A stretch of 64,000 nt of DNA. Source: Chloranthus sessilifolius (lineage: Eukaryota > Streptophyta > Magnoliopsida > Chloranthales > Chloranthaceae). The stretch covers positions 76,774,671 to 76,838,670 of the forward strand of contig CM037598.1 in NCBI GenBank assembly GCA_021018995.1. The letters run 5' to 3'. The first letter of the stretch is position 1; the number at the start of each line of letters is the position of its first letter. Of this stretch, positions 33,426 through 46,375 are shown piece after piece. The notes below the pieces were generated by a model. That model saw only the letters and a list, made by a program, of their open reading frames with translations, had not been told where the DNA came from and made no database searches. The position numbers and the translations under genes are program-made.

Positions 33426-33992
33426 TCAGAGACATTCAGATCTGTGTTATTTCCAAGACTCGATCCTCATCAAAACTCAACCACATTCCACCCCATTTAT
33501 AACACACAATAAGTGTTTTAAAATATAAATGGCATTGGTTTCTTACCTTTTGTACCCTGATTCTCTGATGGATCGGATCTCTATCCCTTAGGAAACCACA
33601 AAGTTGCAAAAACCCAAAAACTACTCCACACCTTCACATTAAACTCATCAATTCACACGAGATCATCACGATCGTGCATCCCTAATCCTCACACACCCTT
33701 GCTCAACTTCCCTTGTACTTTCTCGGATCCAATCTCACGGATCCAAAATCTTCTCTTTCTTTAAGAAACCCTCTCTCTCTCTCTCTACAACCTAAGCAAA
33801 CAAGAGGAAACCCACGTGTGAGACCCCTTACCTCTTTTAGCACATAACTTATCCTACTATGTTACCCATATGCAACTAACTCACATATATTAACTTATCC
33901 ACTATTTCACACATGGGGTGAAGCATATATACATTGCAAGTGTTATGTAGCGAGGTTCCCTTTGCGAACCACCCACACAACATTTTACATAC

Positions 33993-34080
33993 ACGTGACT
34001 TACACGGTTAACAAAATCACACATGTGACTTACACGGTTCACAAAATCGCACGCTTGACTTACACGGTTCTCAAACATTT
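33993..34080. repeat. 30-bp tandem repeat, three units
   Basis: Units at 33993, 34023 and 34053 share gtgacttacacggttnacaaaatc. The third is truncated. Confidence 0.88.
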
Positions 34081-34507
34081 GGGGTTCTTACACATCATGT
34101 CATTGATACATGATCGTTCATTAGTTACCGTATTAGAATTTATCACCGATATGGATTTCAACTAGTATGATTTCACATAGATTTCAAGTTTATAAACTAA
34201 ATGGTGATTACATATAAACTCAATCTATTATTGGTCCTACTTTATTGCCATCTACTAGCACCATATGTTTCAAAATTTTATTTGCAAGAAAATGAAAAAA
34301 CAAATAAATAATCCTTATTTCCGAATCAATTTAAACAAATGTATTCACTTTTATATATCCACTCTCAAAGACTATCAAAAGTATCCTTTAATCTCATGCA
34401 CGCAACGTGCTCCGAAAAGAGCTTAGGAGGTAATCTTTAGTGAGAGGGTCAGCCAACATGAGTGTCGTACTAATTTTTTCAATAAATATAATTTGGTTAT
34501 AAACTTT

Positions 34508-35245
34508 TTACCTTATAACAAGATATTTGATATTAATATATTTGGAACCTCCACTAGTCTTGTTGTTATTAGAGATAACTATTTCAGCGAAATTGTCACA
34601 TAAGATTCTTAGTGGCCTTGAAATATTATCAATAATTTGAAATCCTGAGATAAATTTCTTCAACCATATCGCCTCACATATTGCCTCAAAATATGCAACG
34701 AACTCTACTTCCATAGTAGACAAAGTAGTCAGTATTTGTTTAAAGCTCTTCCAAGATGCAGGTCCACCTGCAAGCATAAATATATAACCCGATGTAGACC
34801 TACAGGTGTCTTGACACCCAATATAGTCGGCATTTGAGTAACCAATAACTTCAAGGTTATTCGACCTTTTGTACGTGAGTATGTGTCCTTTTGTCTCTTG
34901 TAAATAGCAAAAAACCTTTTTGACTGCTTTCCAATGGTCCAAATTAGGATTACATTGATACCGACCAAGCATGCTAACTATATATGCTATGTCTAGACGA
35001 GTATAGACTTGTGCATATATGAGACTCCCAACTGCTGATGCATAAAGAATTATCTCCATCTGCTTTCTCTCCAGATCGATCCTGGGACTCTGAAGTATAT
35101 TAAATTTATCACCCTTAATCACAGGGGCAACAGTAGCGGAACACTTATGAATGTTAAACATTTTAAGAACTTTATCAATATAAGCTCTTTGAGACAATCT
35201 CAATATGCCACGGGCTCTATCTCGATGAATCTCAATTCCTATCAC
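34508..35245 (-). pseudogene. RT end and RNase H of the copia pol (246-codon open segment)
   Basis: The longest open part of this pol. It starts in the RT connection (MIGIEIHRDRARGILRLSQ), includes TRLDIAYIVSMLGRY, and carries the RNase H core. YSNADYIGCQDTCRSTSGYI supplies the first catalytic Asp and MEVEFVAYFEA the Glu. It normally degrades the RNA of the RNA-DNA hybrid. Confidence 0.88.
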
Positions 35246-36659
35246 GTAGGAAGCTTCACCAAGATCTTTTATATCAAAACTCTTTGATAAAAAGTTTTTG
35301 TCTCATATAACATGCTCAAATTACTACTCGCAAGTAATATATCATCAGCATACAAAACAAGAATGATAAATTTTCTCCCACTGATTTTAAAATATATGTA
35401 TTGATCCACAATATTTTTTTTAAAATCAAAGTTTGAAATGACTTTGTAAAATTTTAAGTACCATTGTCGAGATGCCTGTTTTAAATCATATATAGATCTT
35501 TTGAGTCTATAAACTAAATGACTCTCCCCCACAACCTGAAACCTTTAGGTTGTATCATAAAGACATCTTCATGCAAGTCACCATTCAGAAAAGCAATTTT
35601 TACATCCATTTAATGCAATTTTAAGTCAAAATTAGCTACTAATGTCATGACTATCCGGAAGGATTCCTTTCTAGAGACAGGAGAAAATATCTCTTTATAG
35701 TCTATTCCATTCTTTTGAGTGAACCCTTTAGCGACTTACCTGATCTTATGTCTTTCTACATTACTTTTGGAGTCTTGTTTAGTTTTATATACTCATTTAC
35801 AGTTTACAGACTTAACTCCTTCAGGTAACTCGCAAAATTCCTAGATCGAGTTATGTTTCATTGATTCTAACTCATCTTTCATATCTTCGAGTCATTGAGT
35901 GGATATGTCGTTCTTCATAGCTTGGTTAAAGGAAACAAAATCTGATTCCTTTCCAAAATTATTCTCACTCTCATTGAGGTAGATGATATAGTCATAAAAA
36001 ATGACTGACTTCTTTGCTCTCTCTGATCTACGTAATGGATGATCATTGGCGATCACCATGGGAGGAGCAAGAGCATCCTCAATGTGGGGTATTTCAATAG
36101 GTATAGTCGCAGGTGCATCAACACTATCTTAAATAACAGGTGTTGGTGCCACCTTTTCTTAGATAAAAAGGATAGGAATTATAACCCGATTCTCCTCAAA
36201 AGTAATTTTTCTGAGCTTAACACTCCCACTGTTCTCACATCCTCAAAGAATTTTATATATCTAGTCTCAACAATTCAAGTACTATGAGTGGGGCAATAAA
36301 ATCTGTAGCCTTTTGACCTCTCAGGGTAACCAATGAAATGACAATTTATAATTTTAGGATCCAATTTTTCTAATAATGGATTATACACCTTTACTTCAGC
36401 TAAACAACCCCAAATGTGTAAATATTCTAGAGTCGGTTTTCTTCCGACTCATAGCTCATAAAAAGTTTTGTTAATAATCTTACTAGGAATCCAATTCAGG
36501 ATATACACCGCTGTTTTTAAGGCTTCTCCCCACAAGAACAGAGGCAACTTAGAGTTGCACAACATGCTTCTCACCATATCCATAAGAGTACTATTTCATC
36601 GCTCAGCTACACCGTTCTGTTCAGGTATTCCCAGCATGGTGTATTGAGCAACAATGCCA

Positions 36660-37075
36660 TGCTCTTATAGATACAGAGTGAATGGTCTTGGATTGCAACC
36701 TGTTTCAGAGTATCTACCATAGTACTCTCCACCTCTATCAGATCTCATAATTTTAATCTTTGAATTGAGTTGTAACTCAACTTCGGCTTTATAGATTTTA
36801 AATATATCCAGAGCTTCAGATTTCTCATGAATGAGAAATATATAACCGAAAAGAGAATAATCATCAGTAAAGGTAATAAAATACTTTTGGCCTCCAATAG
36901 CAGGAGTTGAAAATAATCCACAAATATCAGTGTGGACTATTTCCATCAAACTCGTGCCCCTGGTAGCTCCTTTCTTATTAGTCTTTGTGAGTTTTCCTTT
37001 AACGCAATCAACACAAGTATTAAAATCAGATAAATCAAGTTCATCGATTATATTATCTTTAATTAACCTCTCCAT
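36660..37075 (-). pseudogene. Integrase core of the copia pol
   Basis: 136 open codons with CVDCVKGKLTKTNKK (end of the zinc-binding part), HTDICGLF (first catalytic Asp) and FITFTDDYSLFGYIFL (second Asp). The Glu-containing IPEQNGVAER lies in another frame just downstream near 36610-36640. Integrase inserts the cDNA into the genome. Confidence 0.88.
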
Positions 37076-38505
37076 TCTAGCTTTAGAAATATGGCCTAAA
37101 CATTTATGTCATAAAATGGAAGAGTTGTTGATTGCTCATTTTCGTTTCGTACTAACTTTATCATCCACATGTACAGAAACTAAAGTTTGAGCGTAAGATA
37201 AATCCAAATTTAACTGATGAAGATTACACACTAATGAGTCACCACCCATAATATCGAAATCAAGTAATAAAGTATAAATATTATGTCCAAATTTAAATTC
37301 AAACTTAATGAATCCAATTTAGAAATTGAGATAAGGTTTCTAGTAATACTCGGAGTATAAATAGTATCAGCTTAATCCAAAATGTAATCACTATCTAAAA
37401 TAAGATGGAGAGTCCCAATGGCCTCTACGTCAGCTTCTACTTCATTTCCGAGTTTGATAGTTCATTTGCCTTTACTTAGCTTCCTGCTGGATCGAAATCC
37501 CTGCATTGAATTACTTATGTGAATAATTACACTAGAATCTATCTACCAAGTATTGTGTGGTGCTTCAACATAAAGTGATTCAAATCATACTAACACTAGG
37601 TCATTACCTTTCTTAATTAGTCAATCTCTATATTTTTAATAATTCTTCTTAATGCGTCCCTTCTTCTTACAGAAGTGGTACTTGATGTCAGAAGTAGATC
37701 TGCTAGATTCTCTTTGTTTAGTTTCCGATGGAGCAACTTCCACGTTTTTTCTTTTATATGATCCATTCTTTCTCTTAAAATTTTCTTTTGATGGTCGAAG
37801 AGCGACGTAATAAATACTTTCAGGTTTTTCAATCTGAAGTCTTTCTTCTTCTTGGACACAATGAGTGATTAGCTCGTTCATCTTTCATTTATCTTTCTAT
37901 GTATTATAATTAATCTTGAATAGGCCAAATTGTGCAGGAAGAGAAATCATAATAAAGTGAACAAAATAATCCTCAGAAAAACCCATATCTATTTATTTCA
38001 ATTAAATTGTCATGCCACTCACTCTCATAATATGCTCCAGTATGCTATTATGATTATCATATTTTATGGTTCTCATTTTAACAATAAGACTACTGGCAAG
38101 TGCCTTAGAAGTCCTCTGAAATTATTTCTGAATGGCTTGCATGTATTCCTTTGTATTGTGTGAGTTAGGAATCCCTTTCCGAATCGCATCAGTAATGGAA
38201 CTCTTTATGATCATGAGGCTCATACGATTTGATCTATCCTATTTTTCCAAATTTGTATTATTTACTGTCAGATCCTCAGCTGAGGCATCCACGGTGAGCA
38301 GCTTGGGTTTATCAAATCATATAGCATAGTCAAGATCCATGCAACCTAGAATAATTGTAACTTGTTCCTTCCATTTTTCATAATTCAAGCCACTCAAAAG
38401 TTCAATTCCACCCATCATATTAGTAATAGAAGACGGGTTCAATACTGCACAATAATTAAGGACTTTATTATGTCCATATACAATTGTAGTAACTATCAAT
38501 TCCAC

Positions 38506-39690
38506 AAGATTATAATTATAGTATGTGACGTAAGAGTTTAAATATGTTAAGGAATATAATAGAAATTAAAACTAATATAATTTTATTGAGAAATAATTTG
38601 TATCATTATGACTCTCCGTTGGGTCAAGTCACAACACTCTAGTAGTACTCACACACAAAATAATGAATAGTAAAAATACAATCATCACACAATAGTAAGT
38701 GATTCATCACTATTGGATAGAAGTAATCCCTTAAGTTATGATATCAACATTTACTATACACTTTCATTGAATTTATAACACAGTCTTTGACAAAAATAAA
38801 CCTCACTATAAAAATCACGGCATTAGCAAAGATCATCACCGTTGGGCACAAGAATCTTTTTAAGCCATATTTTTTATTTGAGTTTAATAATATTTCAGAT
38901 GGTCACAAAAGTGGTACAAAAAAAAAATTAATCCACTTTAAGAGATGCAAGTAGCCAAATCTAGCTCATATTATGGGTAAGTATAAAAAATTTAATAATA
39001 ATCGGAGGTATCATTATGTAAGTATTAGACTTGGTACTAGAGCACAACTTTTAATACCCGACCCTAATTAAAGGCACTCAAAAATACAGCAATTATCAAA
39101 TTAAAAATTGTCAAAATGACATCAGGTCATGAAAATGTCATGACAGAGAGCTCATTGTAAAAAATAGACCTAAAAAATAGATCTGAAATATCTATTTGAA
39201 TTTTAATGTCTCTTTTTTTTTTAAACACACATGCAAACTTTAAGTATCATTTTATTATGAAATTTGTTGATGTGACTGAGTTTATTTTTATGATAGGAAA
39301 ACTCGTAGTATGGGAGCTGGGTGCAAGCTAAAAACACACAAGACCCATATCAAAAGTGGGCGGATAAATCATAAAAGAAAAGTTATCTCGACAATGAATT
39401 AAAAGGTGCTTAATCAAAGGTGTCAAAGAAGGAGACATTAAAATTTTATGTCATTGGATTTATTGGCAACCCAAGTCATGCTCGAATAGGTCGCTGTTGA
39501 GTGTGTTTATAGGATGTTGTTGAATATATTAATATAATATATTTGAAGATTTTAATGAGATGGTGTTGAATGTGTTAATACGATATTGCAGAATAATTTT
39601 ATTTTTGGCTTATTATTTTTCCATTTAGTTGAATGGATTAGATTTTTTTCCCTCGTAGAGTGATGTGGTTGATACAATATTTGTAATAGG
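38506..39690. other. No gene recognised; expected 5' LTR region of the copia
   Basis: The 5' LTR should lie here, but no copy matching 30950-31450 was recognised. AT-rich. Confidence 0.4.
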
Positions 39691-39731
39691 TAAAATGGCT
39701 CTTATTACAGTAAAAAAATTGGAAGCTGTGC

Positions 39732-39785
<54 letters not shown>

Positions 39786-40214
39786 AATGGTCCATAACAG
39801 TTGTTTTCATATACCACTGATTTAGGTCGTGATTTTGGAATAAAAATAATAACCTTTTTCCCATTTAGAAAAATGGCTCAATATTGTTGTTATTTTGCAA
39901 CAGTCACAAACAACGGTCCATAACTGTTGTTTCTTGGAAGAAATTAACAACGGCTTGTCGGCATTGTTTACATATACCACTGATTTAGACCGTGGTTTCT
40001 GAAGAAAAATAACAACCTTTTTTTTCGTTAAAACAACGGTTTAAAACTATTGTTATTTTGCAACGGACATGAATCGTAGTTTCTTTGATAAATAAATAAT
40101 GGTTTTGGGCCGTTGTTTATGAAAATCACAACTTTATAAACAACAGTTTAAAACCGTTGCTTATGACATTTACAACGGTTTTGGGCCGTTATTTTTTATC
40201 GATTTTCACATAGT
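39690..40214. mobile_element. CACTA-like remnant with aacggtttt/gccgttg repeats
   Basis: Repeated acaacggt, ttgggccgttg and caacgg motifs in both orientations end in a terminus that reads inward CACTATGTGAAAATCGATAA at 40214. This is the CACTA pattern of a CACTA end plus subterminal repeats. The left end is not visible; a (TA)n run at 39735-39782 lies inside. Confidence 0.6.
39735..39782. repeat. (TA)n microsatellite
   Basis: About 24 TA units. Confidence 0.95.
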
Positions 40215-40279
40215 GCGATACGTATCGGTTTGCTGAAAAACCGCTACATATCGCTGTTATGTATCAATATCACTCAGGA

Positions 40280-40891
40280 TGTCATACCATACAACATGGA
40301 TCAAAATTTTGGCCGAAACGAATCGGTTTTCAACCCCACCGAAATGTCGGGATTTCGACTGAAAATCTCGAACGATATGTCAGTCGAAATATTGTGGTCT
40401 AAGCCGAAATTTTGATGCCCAATTTTTTTAAAACAAAAACCTACAGTTATCGGCCGATAATTTGAAATTATCAGCCAATAATTTGATAATTAGCAAATTA
40501 CCGGCCAATAACTTCAAATTATCGATCGGTATTGGCTAATACGCGTCCGTATCGGCCGATACATATCGGTTTGCGTCGAGACCTTACGTTTTTTTTTAAA
40601 GGGTCAATACATATCGGCCAATTCGTATTGGTCCTCTATGGATCGATGCCCGATACCGATACCGAGTTTGCCACCTTCATCCAAAACGATAAAGACTTCA
40701 TTTTAGTTGAGGTCAATAATCAAAATTTCGGTTGAAACAAATCAGTTTCGAACTCCACCGAAACAAAATCCCGAAATTTTTGGTCAAAATTTGCGGCCTT
40801 CAAATCCTCAGCCGATACTTTGAAGTTATCAGTTGATAGTTTTCTAATCACCAAATTATTAGCCAATATTTTGAAGGCTGATAATTTTTTG

Positions 40892-40956
<65 letters not shown>

Positions 40957-41260
40957 CACTGAAACTTCGGCCTGGCCCACCACATTTCGGCCGAAATATC
41001 GTTTGGGATGCTTAGCCGAAATTTCGAAATTTCGGTGAACATATCGGATTCAGTTTGTTGGCCAACATATTGGCCAATTTTTTGAAGGCCGATAATTTTT
41101 TATTTAAAAAAAAAAAAAAAAAGTATGAGCACCGAAACTTTGGCCTGACCCACCACATTTCAACCGGAATTTCGTCTGGGATGTTCAGCCGAAATCCCGA
41201 AATTTCGGTGAACATACCGAATTTGATTTCAGTCCCAACCAAAGCGAAATTTCCTTGCCC
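40280..41260. repeat. Repeat region built of ttcggccgaaa and tatcggccgata motifs
   Basis: Dense copies of cggccgaaat, aatttcggtg, gaaggccgataat and related words, including a tandem repeat of about 173 bp (40953 and 41124). The family matches 23604-23804. Confidence 0.65.
40897..40953. repeat. (TA)n microsatellite
   Basis: About 28 TA units, at the place where the next tandem copy has a poly(A) run (41105-41122). Confidence 0.95.
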
Positions 41261-41556
41261 AATGATTTTTTTTTTTAAATGCAAAAAATATTTTCAAAAT
41301 TTACATTGTAACAATTCATTCTCCAAATAAATGGCTCTCACGTGCATCACACATGCAGGGTCCACTAATATATATAAATGTCCTGACTTGGGCATTTAGA
41401 CTCAAGCCCATTGGCCCATATATCATAGAGGTGTTTTGGTTGGTCCAACCCAACTCAAATAAAACTACATATTTATTATATGTATTAGTCATTATGAACC
41501 AAACTACTACATTCCCCTATTTTTAATTGGCTAGAAATTTATAATCATTTAAAATC

Positions 41557-41800
41557 AAGGTATCAAAATCGGTATCGGTCTCGGGAATTAGTTTGCCCAA
41601 GACTGATACGACTCGACCGATACGTATCGGCTGATACTGATACGTATAGGCCTACTTAAAAGAAAAAAAAAAGAAGGAAATGTATCGGTTGATACAGTAT
41701 CGGATACCCGAGTTGGGATACCGATATATATTGGTTTGCCAAAAAATTGATACATATCGCCAATACATATCGGTATCGGGCAATTTTCTATTCCATGTTC
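41557..41800. repeat. Repeat region of gatacgtatcgg/ccgatacatatcgg motifs
   Basis: Starts ggtatcaaaatcggtatcgg and contains repeated gatacgtatcgg and gatacatatcg. Related tracts lie at 40205-40270, 46420-46650 and 47700-47785. Probably a dispersed repeat family; ends not defined. Confidence 0.5.
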
Positions 41801-44240
41801 CAAATAAGGATAAATTTGGTAATTTATCTCAACTACATTTGCCCTCAAGGACCGGATGGGCTAATTTTCGTCCCAAATTCGGCATTAAAAAAATAGAATT
41901 TGGCTCAGGACATGACCCCGCCCTGCCAGGCCCAACCCAAACCGAGCGAGAGTATTTCTCAGGCCGGGTATGAGCTAGGTTATTTTCTAGCCCGATCGGC
42001 ACAACCCGAGTAATAAATGGGCTTGCTATGGACCTGTGGTTTATGCTTGTTATGGACCGCTGGTTGGTAGTAGATGTGTTATTTAAAGGTGCTATATTAG
42101 GTATCCCAAAGCTTTGATATCTTATGACCGTTAGATTTTTTATTAGATGGGTTTAGATTAACTTGTTCGGGGCCATGTATTATTACATGGACGGTAGCGG
42201 ATTGCTCTGGAAAACAATCCTACGGTTGAACGCTATTTGGCTGACCTCAAATTTTGATTAAGACTTGGGTTGGGCTATGATCCCGTGGATCCGTTTGGAC
42301 ATTTTTTTGTGGTTTGCATTCAAGATGGATTGTTGGATCATGATCTTTGATGGTAGAGACAACAGTTGGGCGATCTTGAAAAGATGGTATCATTTCCAGC
42401 CGTCGATTTTTGATCTGGAAGTTGTGGCTCTTCTGATTATATTTTCGTTTGTTAGTATGATTGCCAAAAGCTTGTTGGATGTAGAGATCGGAAATGTGGC
42501 ACGTTGGGAATCCGGTGTGTGGCCTATGTTTATGTTGCTGTGTGTTGGTTGGGGTTGTACGCATTGGAGAAGGGGCATAAAATCTACGGTAGAGATGATA
42601 TGGACTGAATTGGTAGAATCAGAGTATGAGATTGATCCAATGGATCTGATGGAACTGTGAAATCCTTGAAAATATGTTCGATACATTTTGGTGTATCGAA
42701 CCCCCGCGGGAGGGAAGAGCTCAACAACTTTAACCAAACTGTTTAAAAACACATTCAATCTCAGCTATTGATCTCTGACACATTCCAAGATTTACCAAAC
42801 TGCCATTGGAGACATAATACGTGAGGAATTCCGGGATATGGGTCATTTTTCTTGCGAGGGATTGGTTGAAAACGACGGCCTCGATTGGAGAGATAAAGAT
42901 GTGGGTTTGGTGATCAACCGTGCAACAAAGGACTAAGAGGATGAGAGAAAGTGAGATGCATGCTAACGTACACCATGATTGGTATGGGCCATTGAAGAAA
43001 TTCGGAAGCCGGTTCGCTAGGACGTAGACGTGGGCAGTTGGGTGCCACGTTGCAACCAATTCAAAGGTCAGGTGCTGCAGCAACTTGCCATCCGCGTCAT
43101 CAGGTATCTAGAATTTTTATTTATTTCAAAAGTTGGAAAAAATTTAATGCATCAAGTTTGTTATGCGAATCAAGATTTTTGACTTGCCAGTTGAATGGTA
43201 GAAAATTATTGGGTGAATCCGAAGGGGAATGGGTGTCATTTTAGGGAATGGATGTCATTTTAGGAAATAGGTGTCGCGTGGCAGTCTAAATGGACCATGT
43301 TGTAAGGTTCAAACCCTACAACCACGTATAAGGAGCGATTTTCCTAGTTGAGGCATATTGGAATAAGGAATAGGCTCATAGAAATAGTGGGAAATATAAA
43401 ATAGAAGAGAGAGAGTGGAGAGAGGGAGAGATGTAGAGAGAAAAAAATAAAAAATATAAGTACCATTAATCACTACTATTAAACTGTGGTCTCACCCCAT
43501 CTCATCGAGTTTTACATGCATTGATCGCTTTGAATTAGACAATAGAGATCGTTTCTTACATTCTAAGCTTTCAAATAATCTCTAAATCATGAGAGTATTG
43601 TGAGATGGTCAATGTTTAATTCCATACGGACCACATCTCAAAATGTGACCTCCAAAAATTATATATTATTGTGATATGTGCCATGTGATTTTAGAGTCAT
43701 TTTTTAGGTTGTTTTCTACATGGAATAAAAAACTGACCATTTGATGGTATGCCCATGAGCTCAAGACCAATTATCAAATAGAATACGATGAAAAATGATC
43801 TCTATCGTTTGATTCAAAGTAGTCAATATATGTCTACTGGTGGAGATAGGTGACGTAAATGTTTTACCGGTGTCAAACAATGATACCCAATTTAAAAGAG
43901 AGCCACTCAAAAAAATTAGGGCGCTCGTCCCCCTCGAAATATTTGTTTGAAAAATATGGGAAGTTAGAATTATATTTTCCTCCCCATATATACAACCCAA
44001 ATGATAGATTTGTTAATCAGACTCTTCGTTTTCTATCATTTTCCATATATCCAAGCACTCCCTTAAGTGAAAATGCGCATGCAAAGTCGTAATCGTCAAT
44101 CGGTATTTGCTTTGCCAAAGTTTCAATCGCTAAAATACACATGCAAAGTTTCATTTTCTTCAAATATTTATAAAAAAATTATTTAAAATTAATTGGGAAA
44201 AGACATCCTAAAAGTCTATAAAATCTAGAGGCCCGGGACA
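41800..44240. other. No gene recognised
   Basis: Overlapping open frames near 42250-43080 occur on both strands and show no domain. A GGGTCGG-style tract is at 41920-42010 and a GA-rich tract at 43400-43450. Confidence 0.45.
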
Positions 44241-44248
44241 ATTTCCCC

Positions 44249-44277
44249 GGGTGTAGAGATTTGAAATCTCTACACCC
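44249..44277. repeat. Perfect palindrome, 14-bp arms
   Basis: gggtgtagagattt, one base, aaatctctacaccc. It could form a tight hairpin or cruciform. Confidence 0.9.
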
Positions 44278-44289
44278 ACCATCAGTTGG

Positions 44290-45521
44290 CCATTAAGTGG
44301 TGTCCATCGCGAGGGTGCCACGGCAAATTAGGCAAGGTCGATCAGATCCAGTAAAAAATGTGATGAAAGTTGGGAGAAATCAATAAATCACAGTTTTGGG
44401 ATGTTATCTTATCTTTGACCCATCAAATGGAGGGCAAAATCGTAAAAAATATAATATTTCTTTTAAATCACATGTCCTATGACTGATCAACCTAAAATGA
44501 GATTTGTTTTGGGTTGACAATGCCACGTGGCATGTGTGGTCACTGGGCGCACAAGTCATCCGGTGCGCCCGGGTGTATTCTCCCCAGCGCCTAAAATCTC
44601 CATACAAAAAAAATTAATTAAAATTTTTTTAATCAAATTTTATTTAGCAAAAACAGCCGAAATAACAACCCTTTAAAAACGTTATTTCAAATGCCCTCTT
44701 TTCGGTATGCTCAGAATTTTGCAAATGACTGGGATTATTCCAAATCCAAATCAAATGACTGGATCCCAAACTCACCCTAAAATTCCCTTGATTCTTGAGG
44801 CATTTAAGCAAAATACTTTTAACCTAATATATATATATATATAACTCAAGCGTACTCGGATCAACTCGAGTCACCACATGCTTAGCCCGGCCGGGTTAGC
44901 TTCGTAAAATATACTATTTTTTCCGGACCAAGTGTGGGCCAAAATCCGAGCCTGCTCGAAAATTGGCCAAAACCATAATCGAAGAGGTAAGATGAGAAAA
45001 CTGACATATTCGAGTTTCAATACGGTTTGATTTATAAAAAAACAAGAAATAAATAAAATTCTGAGTCGGTTTCTGTTTGGTAAACCGAATCTCCATCCGT
45101 ACTGGGTTGGCGTTATTCTACTTTGATTAGTGTGCAAGTAAATAAATGAGAAACGGTTTGAAATCAGATGAACGATGCAAGTTTTGGGGGGATCAAAGAG
45201 ATGATCCACACGATCCAATGGTTTGGACTGAAGGAACCCCCACGAATTGTAGGCAAGGATTTAGTGGAAGGAGAGTATATGTGACGCGAATTGGATCACT
45301 CTCACTGACCAAATTGCAATGCCCAAAAAATTAGATAAGTTGTAAGATTGTAAATTTGTAATAACATATACCACCATGAGTTAACGGTGGATCAATTCTT
45401 CTTTTTATTTAAAAAAGAATTCAAAAAATTGAGAGGATATGCAAATCCTTAATTTTGTTAGTAAAAATAATAATAAATTACTTACTAGCAGTTATAATTT
45501 GTCTGTAAATTCATCAGTCAA
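44290..45521. other. No gene recognised
   Basis: AT-rich, with a small inverted repeat gggcgcac...gtgcgccc near 44546-44571. No coding signal. Confidence 0.45.
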
Positions 45522-45707
45522 CACTACAAAAAAAGGGACCTACGTCGACGGATGTAGCTTATTTCCCCAACCGTCGGTGTAGCTTACGCCGGTGGCTTCC
45601 AGCATCAGGCGTAGAGTTTTCCAACCATCGATGATAATTCCGTCGGCATAGGGTAAGAGGGTCCTATGCCAACGGCTGCAGCAGTTGGCGTAGGTGTTTT
45701 TAATTTA

Positions 45708-45738
<31 letters not shown>

Positions 45739-45815
45739 GTTTTTTTTTTTTTTAATTTCCTCACCTATGCCGACGGCTAAAGCCGTTAGCATAGGTGTTT
45801 TCAATTTAAAAATAA

Positions 45816-45904
<89 letters not shown>

Positions 45905-45960
45905 CCCACTTACGCCGACGGTTGAAGCCGTCGGCGTAGGTGTTTTTTAATTAAAAAAAA
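45522..45960. mobile_element. CACTA-type element end with gccgacggct repeats
   Basis: The left terminus cactacaaaaaaaggg at 45522 is followed by repeated subterminal motifs (cgtcggcgtag, gccgacggct, agccgttagcataggtg). An (AAT)n tract and a (TA)n tract lie inside. The right end was not found. Confidence 0.7.
45821..45898. repeat. (TA)n microsatellite
   Basis: About 39 TA units, the longest in the window; an (AAT)n tract lies at 45711-45738. Confidence 0.95.
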
Positions 45961-46002
45961 ATATTAATTAAAAAAAAATTAATTAATAATAATAATTATT
46001 AT

Positions 46003-46375
46003 TTAAATGTACATGTCCAAATACAGTAGTATGACATGGTAGCCATGAACATGGGTGCAACCAGTCCATTCAATAGTGTCACATTTTGGAGGTTGGAGTG
46101 ATGGACTGGTTGCACCCATAAGATGCTTTACCGACTTGAACTTCTCTCCCTTACGGGAGAAGAGTGGGACTGTTTGAATCCTTGATCTCAACTCTAATAA
46201 GGGTAGACATGTCTGGCCGCCAAAATCGTCCTTCTCAGACATGTCATATTCATGCACTTCAATCCGAAGCAAAGTCAATTCCGGAACTCTTCTTCCCAAA
46301 CGGCCGGCGCCCAGTCATCCTCAATTGCCCTTGTTCTCTTCATGATGGAGTCAGCTAGCACTTCAGCAATCCCAA
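46003..46375 (-). pseudogene. Phosphoinositide phospholipase C, C2-domain exon, frameshifted
   Basis: The minus strand reads VGIAEVLADSIMKRTRAIED and [11 protein letters not shown]. After a small deletion and frame change near 46290 come [28 protein letters not shown] and [20 protein letters not shown]. This is the C-terminal C2 domain of plant PI-PLC, which binds calcium and membranes. The usual family ending is replaced after SVKHLM by unrelated codons derived from the hairpin at 46051-46119. It is the 3' end of a fragment that includes 46873-46953 and 47052-47204. Confidence 0.88.
46051..46119. repeat. Hairpin with 19-bp perfect arms
   Basis: atgggtgcaaccagtccat (46051-46069) and its exact complement (46101-46119) flank a 31-base loop. 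It lies just beyond the PI-PLC fragment. Confidence 0.92.

Larger units (their letters stand above)
31603..33990. repeat. GC-rich LTR-like sequence, ends not secure
   Basis: It begins tgtgacagctcaaatttt, a style seen at LTR starts of plant gypsy elements. It carries a 23-bp tandem repeat and a CTCGCGCGAGCGAG cluster, and has no coding frame. It lies between a possible copia LTR and the copia pol, so it may be a nested solo LTR. Confidence 0.4.
34390..38505 (-). pseudogene. Ty1/copia gag-pol, almost complete order, heavily mutated
   Basis: Reading leftwards: Gag start (MGGIELLSGLNYEKWKEQVT, about 38410); a zinc knuckle in which Cys residues became Tyr (YHFCKKKGRIKKNY, about 37640-37685); a protease relic IDSSVIIHIS (about 37520); an integrase core (VHTDICGLFSTPAIGG, FTDDYS, IPEQNGVAER, 36550-37075); the RT regions MDVKIAFLNGDLHEDVF (about 35560-35610) and VLYADD (about 35340); RNase H (about 34520-35245, with YSNADYIGCQDTCRSTSGYI and MEVEFVAY); and the tail ADPLTKDYLLSSF (about 34420). 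Many stops and frameshifts. The order INT before RT defines copia. A possible primer site (TTGATATCATAAC, minus, near 38736-38748) is weak. Confidence 0.9.

Noticed and set aside
42265-43083. Open frames of 118-132 codons on both strands
   Set aside because: They overlap antiparallel, show no domain or splice pattern, and the composition is like the neighbouring DNA.
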